DNA from: Earliella scabrosa
Lineage: Eukaryota; Basidiomycota; Agaricomycetes; Polyporales; Polyporaceae
NCBI GenBank assembly: GCA_022605405.1
Contig: JABYQQ010000012.1
Coordinates: 682,001-746,000, forward strand
DNA: 64,000 bases
Direction of reading: 5' to 3'
The notes below the pieces were generated by a model that saw nothing but the letters and a program-made list of their open reading frames with translations, was not told where the DNA came from and searched no databases. The position numbers and the translations under genes were made by a program. Positions 33,589-42,400 of the stretch are shown in pieces. Within the stretch, counting starts at the first letter, position 1. Every line of letters starts with the position of its first letter.

Positions 33589-35079
33589 TCAGGCGCGTCC
33601 ATCGGAGCACTGGTACCCAAGGGCCACCCTTGTCCAGTCCGCTTCCTGAGCGTCGTATTTCCACCAGGTCGCCTGAGAAGGCATAATCAGTAAGGAGGGA
33701 CTGAGAGGACACGGGAGAAGGGAATGCTCACGCTGAAGTGTGTAACGACACGCAACGGGATCACCTGTCATCGTGGGATTGATGTTAAATACATATAGCT
33801 CTGGTGTGTAAGGATATCGATAGCATACCTGTGTCGCGACAGGTAGGTTAATTGGAACTGCAGGGGAGGCAGACGTGGGCGCGAGGACGGTTGCATGGGT
33901 GGAAGCACGAAGTTATTCGCCAAGGGATCTTGAGACGGGCTCACGGTGCCTTGAACATCATGTCAAGGTTGAAACCTCAGATGATCCACTACGACGACAT
34001 GCAGAGGAAATGTTGTGCGCTCGCGATCACCCATGATGCGCTGTATTACCCGGAACGTCTCAACTGCGTCCTTGTGAAGCGAACAATTGAGGTTCAACAG
34101 CGGAGACGTGGTGGGCGCCTTGAAGAAGCGTGAGCTTTCGTCGCCTGAGAAAAGGGTCGTAATGCACACCTTTTGCCAAGTCATGATCTGCGCGACTGGG
34201 ACCTTGCGCTTGAATATGAATTCCGTGCGATGTGTCGAGAACTCAGTCTGAGCAAACTCGAACTCTGCAAATTGCTGAATGTCGGAAACGAGATCGTGAG
34301 GGGATATAGAATACTTTCTGTGGCACGCGTGCGGTCAGAGACCAACTCGTCGACGACCTCTCGAGACTCACCCGGTGTTAAGAAAAGCAGCACGACCGGT
34401 CTTCTCGTAGATTCGAATGGGACCCGTAGATATCAATGAGGTCTCGTAATATCAATGGGGATCGGTGTACCGCCATTCCGATTGACCAACTGATTCAGAA
34501 TGCGGATAAGAATCATGGAAGAAGAACTAGAGAAGGTGGGCGTATACGTACCCGGGTTGAGTACAGGACTACTGATCTCCTTGCCCCGGAAGTGCATGGG
34601 TCCTGACACACTGCGCCTTGGCTGTGGTGCTGCGGGTATACCTCTACTAGGCGACGGTGGCACGCTCCGCTCCTTGCCAACGCGTAATTTGAGTCGCAAT
34701 GGCGTGTCGAGGGTGTGCGAACTGTACATGTCGCCGAGCGAGGCGCCACTGAGCATCTTCGGGTCGGTGTTGATTCTGACCTTCGGAGGCGAATCTTGTA
34801 GAGGCGTGCCTGTATGATATCCATGATCATGCTTGAGGTGGACTTGTCGTGATTGCTCAACGACTGCGAGCCCGACAGCGGCGAGCGGTACTCCATGTAC
34901 GACGAGCACTTTGAGCGGGAACGACCAAGCGTAGCGTCATCAGCCTTGCTCTTCTGGTGAGGATTGTCCTTGCTCGTGACGTCCTTGCGCTGGACGTTGA
35001 CAGGTGTGCCGGATGCTGCCCTCCTTGGGAACCAGAGCTGTGACATCCGTTGGCGTACAAGCGCGGCCACCCCTTGCAC
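33589..35079 (-). CDS. Member D of the same paralogous family, gene model incomplete or decayed
   Basis: On the minus strand I see a succession of coding-like segments. First comes a Ser/Arg-rich part (RSRSKCSSYMEYRSPLSGSQ), then LSGASLGDMYSSHTLDTPLR and a Pro/Ser linker (ERSVPPSPSRGIPAAPQPRR). Next are GPIRIYEKTGRAAFLNTG, then QFAEFEFAQTEFSTHRTEFI, then GTVSPSQDPLANNFVLPPMQ, and finally at 33589-33666 ATWWKYDAQEADWTRVALGY with QCSDGRA and a stop. The final segment matches the Trp ... Trp ... Val ... Gly-Tyr ... Asp-Gly-Arg core of members A and B. I could not join all segments with consistent splice phases, and a 20-bp tandem duplication (ATTGATATTACGAG / ATTGATATCTACGGG) near 34430 may have broken the frame. 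It is either a multi-exon gene I cannot fully resolve or a recent pseudogene. Exact ends are approximate. Confidence 0.42.
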
Positions 35080-35502
35080 CCATCCCAGGTTCTCCTTCCG
35101 TCACCGATGCATCTCCCTCCCCAGCCCCTTCTGTACACGACCGCCCGCCTGCGGACGTGGTTGACTTGCGGGAAGCCGCTCAGAACCAGTCTGAGCAGAG
35201 AGGGAAGCCGGCCACGTGTTACGATGATACTCCTGTCCTTCCTCCTCGACGACCGAATCAAGCCCTTTGTCCTGCCCGAAGACTCGGCTACGAGTGGATT
35301 GCGTGCGTCATAGTCGCGCACGCTATCAAACGATGAGGAACGTACTCAACGATAGATGCCCCGTCGCGAGGGTCATAACCAGAGCGCTCCTCCGAAGAGG
35401 GCTTCTTCCATTGGCCTCATCGCAAGAGCGGGTTGGGCTGCGACAGAGGAGGGAAAGCCACCGAACTTGACCACGGGCTCGACCGCTATAAGGGGTACCA
35501 GG
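35080..35502. other. Unassigned stretch between member D and the SLA1 relic
   Basis: Minus-strand frames rich in Arg, Gly and Ser are present but carry no motif. It may include the 5-prime exon of member D or the decayed end of the SLA1 relic. Confidence 0.35.
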
Positions 35503-37190
35503 TCATTCTGAACGTGGAGAAGCCTCTGAAGCTCTTGTGGTGCAAGGAGCACGTAGGGAGAGTGTGCGAGAAGGAGGGCAAAGAGAGCAACGAGGGTAAG
35601 GGTTGAGCACAGGATCGCAGAACATTGACGTCCTACTAGTGTCCGCGGTCATCCGGGCAACGTCTCGCTCAGCTTGTTCGCGCTCAGCTGCTTCGGAGCG
35701 CTCCTCCTCGGCTGCTCGTGAGGATGTGGCAGGAGGTGCGGTGGGAGCGCCACCCACGAGCTAAGCAGTGGAAATGAGGCGTATGAGCTGAATACATCGA
35801 CATAGCACTCACCTCGACGTAGCTGGCAGGGACGACTCCCTCCTTCCCCTTCGTGTTCCTGCACTTCCACCACTCGTCACTATCTCTCTCCAGAACAGTG
35901 AGCGTCTCGCCCTCCTGGACCGTCAATTCATCGTCGCCATCAGCAGTGAAGTCGTAGATGGCCACCGCCTGGAGACCGTTAGCCGCGGGAGGAGGAGGAG
36001 GTGCTGGTGCTGGTGGGGGAGCATGTACACGCGGTGGCTCTTCCTCTTCCTCCTCTTCGTCTTCGCCGTACGACTCCGAGGGAGGGATCACGTCAGGCTC
36101 GTCGGGCGCAAAGTGGACCGACTTCTGTGCACTACTGCGAGGGCGTTCAATAGGAGCCTCCTCTGCCGGGGGGCAGATGCTGCGCCATTCATGACTGGAA
36201 CACCGCCATTGGAAGACTCGAGCTTAGCCATGATAGCCTCCGCGTTGTCCTTCGAGCCGGCATGGTAGTGGAGGTTTGCGGGGTTGGGGCCACCGACCTC
36301 GATGTGAACGTGTTTGGGCTTCTCGAGCTTGACAGACTGGATGTCGGACGTCTGCAATTTACGTACGGCGTTCTATCGCAACGATATGGGTAAATCGTTC
36401 AAGGAATGGGTCCGAGGTGGGAGACAGACCTTGTCAGACTCGCTGGTAAAGAACATGGCTCCATTGCCAATCCCGAGGGTCCCCCTCTTCTTGTTCCCTT
36501 TGGCATCAACCCCCTCCCCCCCACAGACCATGTCTGGATAGAGTCCGCTTGTGTCTTGTTTGAAGCAGCAGCCACTCGGCCAGCACGGTCGACATACGTG
36601 CTGACTAGTGCGGATTGTGGTGGCTGCACGGGAATGTTGGATATGTGATAGCGGAAACGAGAGTATGTAACGTGCTCACCGAATCAGGCACAACAATCGA
36701 CGCTAGTGACGCTGCTGCAGGGACAGCAGCCGATGCTCCCCCCTCTCCGCTGATCTGCGGGAATGTCTACGGACCTGAACGTGCAGACGGAGAGTCGGAA
36801 CGCACCACCTCGACGTCATTAGCTGAAACATAGCCCACTCTCCCCTCTTCTGTCTGGCTTGATATGAGCAACCAGTCATCGTCCTTGTCGTACGCATTCA
36901 GGATCTCGTCCTCCTTCACGCTGAGTTGTGTACCTTGCGCAGCATCGTAGTCATAGAGTACTTTCAGAACTTGAATGGGGTTGGCCTGCGCAGCGCTGAC
37001 GTGGAATCTGAGGCGGGAACAGCGCACGTTAGCTCGGGAGGGAGGGACGAGGGTGAATGATCACACTCTTCGTCGGTGCGCTCGAGCAGAAAGAGTATAG
37101 CTGGTTCTTCTTGATTGTGATCTCCTCGTCGACGCCTGCTTATGGCTCGTAGTCGTATGATCCTTTGAGCACTGCGAGGTACTTGTCTTG
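35503..37190 (-). pseudogene. SLA1-like actin-patch adaptor, decayed copy
   Basis: The order of domains is that of SLA1, the endocytic SH3 adaptor that regulates actin-patch assembly at the plasma membrane. First SH3: DKYLAVLKGSYDYEP, then an in-frame TAA at 37140-37142, then AGVDEEITIKKNQLY; the continuation LFLLERTDEE lies in another frame. Second SH3 (about 36800-37010) is intact: VLKVLYDYDAAQGTQLSVKE ... VGYVSANDVEVV. The SLA1 homology segment follows (GTLGIGNGAMFFTSESDK; VKLEKPKHVHIEVGGPNPAN), but it is separated from its preceding SIQTWSV by a shift in a G-rich run at about 36518-36530. PPAEEAPIERP and KSVHFAPDEPDVIPPSE come in a shifted frame after KLESSNGGVPVMNGA (near 36190). Third SH3 (about 35810-35970): VAIYDFTADGDDELTVQEGE ... 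WWKCRNTKGKEGVVPASYVE. No SHD1 domain or LxxQxTG-type repeats follow the Glu/Arg-rich helix. One stop, at least three frameshifts and the truncation argue for a pseudogene. Confidence 0.82.
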
Positions 37191-37259
37191 CGACGCAACT
37201 ATGGCAGGAGACGGGAGATGCGAGAAGAGGTGGTGGTGCTCAGGAACGCGGCACGGGCC

Positions 37260-37640
37260 GCCACCGGCGCTTCCACACTAATGTCACAAGTCTGGAGTTC
37301 ATTATTGCACTGCGTCTGTCGTATCTGACGCAACGTAGCGGATTCACGGACGGGTCGGTCGAGTATGGATACGAGCGGATCCCCGCCGGGTTGTCGAGGA
37401 CCCACTGGCCGAGGATAAAGTCCGGAACGGAGGAGTCGTTCTTCACAAGCCAGCTGTGGACGTGGTCAGCGAATGTTTGTCAAAGGTATCTGGAGTCGTA
37501 CTTAGCGACTGCGTCGGACCAGCCTTTGCCCATGCCACGAGCCTCGACGGTCTGGAGACAGTTTGAGTTGCCGCCTCTCGTCATACAGCTCGAGTTTGAT
37601 ACATGCTGGGAGACAGATGAGCTCATGCTATTCCGCGTCA
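37260..37640 (-). pseudogene. Fungalysin (M36 metallopeptidase) fragment
   Basis: Minus-strand codons read MTRGGNSNCLQTVEARGMGK followed by GWSDAVA, then after a probable 48-bp intron WLVKNDSSVPDFILGQWVLD and NPAGIRSYPYSTDPSVNPLR. This matches the segment of fungalysins downstream of the zinc site (normally GMGEGWSD with a catalytic-region Glu, then an LG-Y-V ... NPAGIR ... PYST block). The Glu of GMGEGWSD is Lys here, and the preceding HExxH zinc motif is not recoverable: the position reads HELICLP. Only about 75 codons remain. It is truncated on both sides and lies directly upstream of the SLA1 relic. Confidence 0.75.
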
Positions 37641-37959
37641 TGCTCGAAATGGCCTGCGACATTCGGACCGAAGCCGTATCTGGCGCGCGAAAGGAGACAG
37701 AGAGAAACGATGACATTACGGACATCACAGCGTACAGAGTAACAACAGAAGACAAATAACGAGACTCAGACAGCTCTACTTTCCCGCGAGACTATTGGAC
37801 AGTGTCCGACTCGGCACCAGTTTGATATGACGCATACGGGCTTCTGGCCATCAGCCGGTCGGGCACATCGGGGTGCTCTGCACGCGCACACCACCTTCGA
37901 GCATGGTAAGCACAATACGGGCGGCAAGCGAGGATCATACTCACCCGGGGAGTACCTTC

Positions 37960-39154
37960 TCAAGAACCTTCGCTCAACGCCATCTGCTGGGCGCGGGTGA
38001 CCTTCTTATACTGGGCCTCCTTCACCCACGATGGATCCTTTTTCTTCAAAGTCAGGATGAGACGGAGACCGTCATCTCTCTGGTACCCTGGATGAACAGT
38101 CTTCCATACGGGGCGTCCGTTCGTAGCAGCCACGCGAAGCCAAATTTGATATACAGGAGGGTCCTGGCCGACTGCGATGTGGCGGTAGACGTCTCCAAGC
38201 ATCGGAGGGGTTTCGAGATCACGAGGAGGAGCCTCCAAAAGGCCTGCTCCCTTGGATCCAGACCACCACTTGCGCGTCTTGGAAGGCGTATCAATCTAAT
38301 ACAACATGAGCAAGTAATTGGAATTTAGCCCTACAGACGTACCCCAACGACGGTGCTGCTCTTCGGCGAGGAGGCAGGGGTCAAAGATGCAGTGGAAGGC
38401 ACGCTGCTCAATGAAGAGAGCGTAGGGAAGGACTGGAGGCCGGAGGTGCTAGCGGGCGCACGACCAGTCACAGTGTCCAGGACTTCTTCCCGCATTTTGC
38501 CTTTTCCCTCTGCGACGCTGCCGCGAAAAGAAGCCCCCAGAGACACTTGATTCTTCGTCACGTCAGAGGACACCGAATGCTTAGGAGTATCAGCGCGACG
38601 GGGGGACCGGCGCAAGACCGGAGGCGGCGTTGAACGAGAAGAGCTATCAAGAGAGAGCGGGGTGGAAAGACGGGAAAGGAAAGTGAGAGGCGGGGAGGGA
38701 GCTTTGACAGTGGTAGCCGTCGAGGCTAGGGGGGGCGGGCGCGCTGTGGTAGCTGAAGAAGCGGACGTCGAAGATCCTACACCGGCAAGACCAGCTGGAC
38801 GACTGGCGAACGGTTTCGAAGTGGACGCTGAGGGCATAGGAATAGACCTGTATAACGGTGAGCTTCGACCCTTGAGATCTCAAACAGTTGACCAACGTAC
38901 CCCTTCTCCGTGGCATCCTGGAGGGCCTGCCTCGCATTGTGGTACAGATTGGCGGGTCGCTTGCCGGAGGTTCGAGACGCCTTGTTGGGCTGCGACTCAC
39001 GGGCGACAGGAGCCGGAGCCACGGGCAAGACTAGATTGGCTCCCGTGCGTGGCTCTTCTGCTCGCTGAGCACGGGGAACGCGAATAAACGAGGACAACGC
39101 TACGACAAGAGCGATGCAGGCAAACACGGTCGAAAGATCGACGGTTACCTCCAT
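37960..39154 (-). CDS. Member A of the unrecognised paralogous family, membrane-anchored, 364 aa
   Basis: Three exons (38901-39154, 38343-38847, 37960-38295) join with phases closing exactly to 364 residues. The first 25 residues (MEVTVDLSTVFACIALVVAL, then SSFIRVPRAQR) form a hydrophobic segment followed by basic residues: a signal anchor or short membrane anchor. About residues 30-250 are Ser/Pro/Thr-rich and presumably disordered (TARPPPLASTATTVKAPSPP; SSRSTPPPVLRRSPRRADTP). The last 110 residues form the family domain: TRKWWSGSKGAG, then PPMLGDVYRHIAVGQDPPVY, then QIWLRVAATNGRPVWKTVHP, then GYQRDDGLRLILTLKKKDPS and WVKEAQYKKV. The pattern GD-(V/L)-(Y/F)-x-H ... W ... W-K-x-V ... GY-x-x-(D/E)-DG-x-R is shared with the gene at 29884. 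I recognise no known family. Confidence 0.75.
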
Positions 39155-39875
39155 GATGGGGGTGGAAGAGATATGTGGGAGGAGCGATCCGGCCGTAATT
39201 GATATATACCTGGGGGACAAAGACTTCAATGTCGTCGCCTTGCGGCCCCGCGCATGCCATGCTCCCTTGACAGCAACAAAGGGTGTCGCTGAATATCGTC
39301 TAATACTGTCGTTGGTGTCAAAACACTCGCAAGGTGAGCGATAAGGAGATAGAAAAGGAGACATACATGTCAGTATCGCGTTCAATCGCATTAGGGTCGT
39401 TCGTGATGGCGGGAGACCGAGAGTGTCGCCGGCGACGGCGCAGGTGTCGAGACGCCGGCTCCCTCAGTAGCGCTCATTGGGCCGGATCCGGACGCGACCT
39501 TGCTTGCCTGTAGATCTGTTGGACTATGTACATATGTGCATGCATGCTTTCTTTTGGAGGCACTCGTATGCATGGTGCCCCCCGTAAGATGTGTTCAAAG
39601 TTGCCGTTATGCTCAAGAGGGCTCGCGAACCTCCGTATATGATATATATGGTGAAGTATGACGCCAGACGATCCGCAGATCCAAGCACACAGAGAGCACC
39701 GGACCGTGGGCCCGAACCGTCTTGTATGGGCGCCTCACAAGTTTCTCTGTCACCAGCGGCTGCGCATCCGACTCTCGCTCTCTGTCCGCTCTCGAGGTAC
39801 GCTCTTCGTCCCTGCCTTGCGTCGAACACGACTCACGAGAACGAGAAGGGCTTACTAGCATTCTGGGTCGCTGCC
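39155..39875. other. Divergent promoter region, no gene recognised
   Basis: The region lies between the divergent starts of member A (minus) and uS8m (plus). Repetitive words TATATGATATATATGG occur near 39637. No gene is supported. Confidence 0.45.
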
Positions 39876-40348
39876 ATGGTTCTGCCTCACTACCTCTGCT
39901 CGCACATCCAAAACGCGTTCCGCGCCCGCCACCAACACGTCGCTGTCCACCACACGACCCAAAACCTCGCCATCCTCTCCATCCTCCTCCGCGCCGGCTT
40001 CCTCTCCAACGTCACCCGCGGCACCGTCGACGCACCCTCCCCCGAGGCCTTCCTCTCCGCCGGCCCCGCACACCAGCGGATATGGGCCGACCTCAAGTAC
40101 CGCGAAGACCGCCCGTCCTCTCCGAGATGGAGCTCATCAGCCGGCCGAGCAAGCCAATCCACATGGAGCTCAGCGAGATCCGCAGACTGTGCACGGGCCG
40201 GCGCGTGCAGAACGTGAAGCCGCTGCGTATGGGCGAGATTGCGATCGTGAAGACCAAGGACAGAGAGCATGAGTGGCTGGAGGCGCGGGAGGCGCGGGAG
40301 GCGCTGCAGCTGAGGATACCGGGAGAGGTTATCTGCAGGGCGTGGTAG
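39876..40348 (+). CDS. Mitochondrial small-subunit ribosomal protein uS8m, frame broken once as given
   Basis: The frame starting MVLPHYLCSHIQNAFRAR continues through QNLAILSILLRAGFLSNVTR with GTVDAP and ends with RIWADLKYREDRP at about 40110. The expected continuation VLSEMELISRPSKPIHMELS, then EIRRLCTGRRVQNVKPLRMG, then EIAIVKTKDREHEWLEAREA and GEVICRAW, follows immediately in the next frame to the stop at 40348. This is fungal uS8m, an rRNA-binding protein of the mitoribosome small subunit. One base is missing at about 40107-40112 (CGCCCGTCC where CGCCC-GTCC needs one more base). No GT-AG intron can explain it. Because the gene is normally essential and single-copy and both halves are perfectly conserved, a sequencing or assembly deletion is the simplest explanation. 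A genuine pseudogene with an active copy elsewhere is the alternative. Confidence 0.82.
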
Positions 40349-40714
40349 GGACTTGTGCTGTTGGTACGTTAGTTCAGTTTCTTGCTTCCGTGGCTGCTTG
40401 CGCTGACCAGAATCCGTCATAGAGCTCATATTCTATAGTATAGAATGGTAATACTACGTGCTCCGTAGAGCCAACCCCCTTCTTGCTATGGTGTGCTACG
40501 CCAGCTTGTGCCAATTATGGCACCGTCTTCGAGGTGAGTAGTGTCAGCTACCGCAAGACTCACGCAGTCCATCAGACGATCCAAAGACCAAAGATCCCTC
40601 CCGAACCCATAATCCCCTACTCAAAGATCACTTGTTCATAATCCACATACAATGACATACTAGCAGCACCTGCAGGAACATTCCCAGGTTGTGTCGGACG
40701 CTGGCTAGTCTCCT

Positions 40715-41014
40715 TCATCCCTCTCTTCCCCCTCCAAAGTCAAGCTCAAAGTCCCGAAGCGTTGTTGAATTCGTGAGTACCACCCAGTTCGCAAAATGAG
40801 CTGGCACTGTCGACGTCAGCGGCTGCATTCCCCGAATCGCATCCTCCACCTCTCCCAAGCGCATTCGGAGGACGTCGCGCTGATCCCGGAGGAGCGTGGC
40901 CAGCGCGCCCTCCTCCCCTACGTCTCGGAACGCGTCCAGCGTTTTCTCGAACCAGATGTCGTACGCAGTGAAGTTGGATGGCTTCGCAGTCCGGTACGGT
41001 GTCCGGGCAGACAT
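40715..41014 (-). CDS. Small hypothetical protein, 99 aa
   Basis: A single frame from the ATG at 41014 reads MSARTPYRTAKPSNFTAYDI with a following amphipathic helix (FEKTLDAFRDVGEEGALATL; RDVLRMRLGEVEDAIRGM), and ends DFELDFGGGREG. I do not recognise the family. Codon use and the helix heptads look genuine, but the protein is short; it might be the 3-prime exon of a longer decayed gene, since the frame is also open upstream. It sits downstream of the LYS9 relic on the same strand and 366 bp from the end of uS8m, converging with it. Confidence 0.45.
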   Translation of the reverse strand: MSARTPYRTAKPSNFTAYDIWFEKTLDAFRDVGEEGALATLLRDQRDVLRMRLGEVEDAIRGMQPLTSTVPAHFANWVVLTNSTTLRDFELDFGGGREG

Positions 41015-41265
41015 GGTGAAGTGAGCGCATAAACCGCAGGACGAGGGGCCAGGTCTCCGCATCTTCCTCGAATCCGCCGCACCGCGGTGGGCTCATGCTA
41101 GTGCTAGTGAAGAGGCGGGACTGCATTCCAACCGTATCACACCTACTGTTCTTCACTTTCACCAGGATCATGATCGCGGAAACGGTCTCGGTGCTCAGCA
41201 CGTCACCGAAGAACATCCTAAAGCTTTGGATCCTCTGTCGGTACTATACACGGCCTAACGACCCA

Positions 41266-42400
41266 TCACAAACCCTCCTGCATCTCTTTCCACCGCCTCG
41301 CAAGAGCCGCCTCCACGCTCACAGCCCCGGACCCCGCCTTCCTGGTGCTCTCCTTCACCCTCAGCCCCGCTTCGTCCAACCGCTGCAACACGTTCGTGTA
41401 AACCTCGCGCTCCGTTGGACCGTGCACGCCGCGCGCCCTCAAACCTCCGTCCAGGATCTGCAGCGTCGCGAAAGCGACAGGCAGCCCAACGGTCCGCGAC
41501 ATCGCCGACGCTTCCTTCGTGCCGTAGGCGACTAGCGACGACGTGTGCACCTCTTCCCTCTCGGGAGACCCCTTCTGCCGCGACACGGTCTCGTGGTGCA
41601 GCGCCACCAGGTCGCGCTCATGCCGCGCATACCTCAGTTTGTGTGCGAGCAGCGTCGCGAACATGTCGATCGGCGCCGTCGGCTTGCTCGGTAATGGCGG
41701 GAGCGAAGGGTTGAATGTCGAGTCTAGGACGTTTCCGGACAGCGACTCGGGGACGATGGAGAGCCAATGGAGCGCCTGGAGGACGCTCTCGCGCTCCTTC
41801 GGCGAGACAGAGTCATCCAACGCCGACCGCAACGACGCGGGGTCGTCCATGACGAGCGTGCCCAGCTTCTTCTCGAGGGCCTGGCGGACGAGCGCGCTCG
41901 GGTTCACGGTGGTCGACGCCTCAAACAGCCCGATGAACTTGAATGCGTGCATGAGGTCGGCGAAGCCAGGATAGCGTAGCGTGCCGCGGAACACGGTGCG
42001 GACCTCATCCAGGGGTTCGAGTCCGTACACGTTGGCGTAGGGCAGACTGTTCCTGTTCGCGAGTCCCTCGAGCTTCAGGACGTTCGATACAGGGACGTCC
42101 TGGAAGTACGTCTCCAGCAGTTCCTCGCCGTCGATTTCGCAGTCCTGGATATCCATGAGCTACACCATGAAAACTCCCAGCAACAAATTGTATGGACCTC
42201 TCCATGGAGTTTGAGTCGTGCTGCAGCCGAGGCGGCAGAGAGCACGCCTTTGGGGCTCCAGCTAAACTTGTACCCCAACGGTACATAACGAATCGATCAG
42301 CAAGAGCGCGGAACAGTGGTCAATGCCGGGGTCAAGGCCGATCTCGCTCATGAGGATGATGTCCGCCTCGACAGCACCGGGGTTGACTTCTCAGAATGGC
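41266..42400 (-). pseudogene. Saccharopine reductase (LYS9) relic, 5-prime part missing
   Basis: The C-terminal two thirds of saccharopine dehydrogenase (NADP+, L-glutamate-forming), the penultimate enzyme of the fungal lysine pathway, are readable. Exon 42198-42281 gives PLGYKFSWSPKGVLSAASAA. A 53-bp intron joins it in frame to 41266-42144 with VSNVLKLEGLANRNSLPYAN, VFRGTLRYPGFADLMHAFKF, and further KPTAPIDMFATLLAHKLRYA. Upstream at about 42290-42380 AVEADIILMSEIGLDPGIDH is present in the expected order, but the roughly 25 residues that normally link it to PLGYKFSW (including the conserved FTSFCGGLPAP region) are absent. The N-terminal NADP-binding Rossmann domain (about 120 residues, GxGxxG) cannot be found further upstream. 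The remaining long open frame shows the decay is fairly recent, or that the fragment was captured. Confidence 0.75.
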
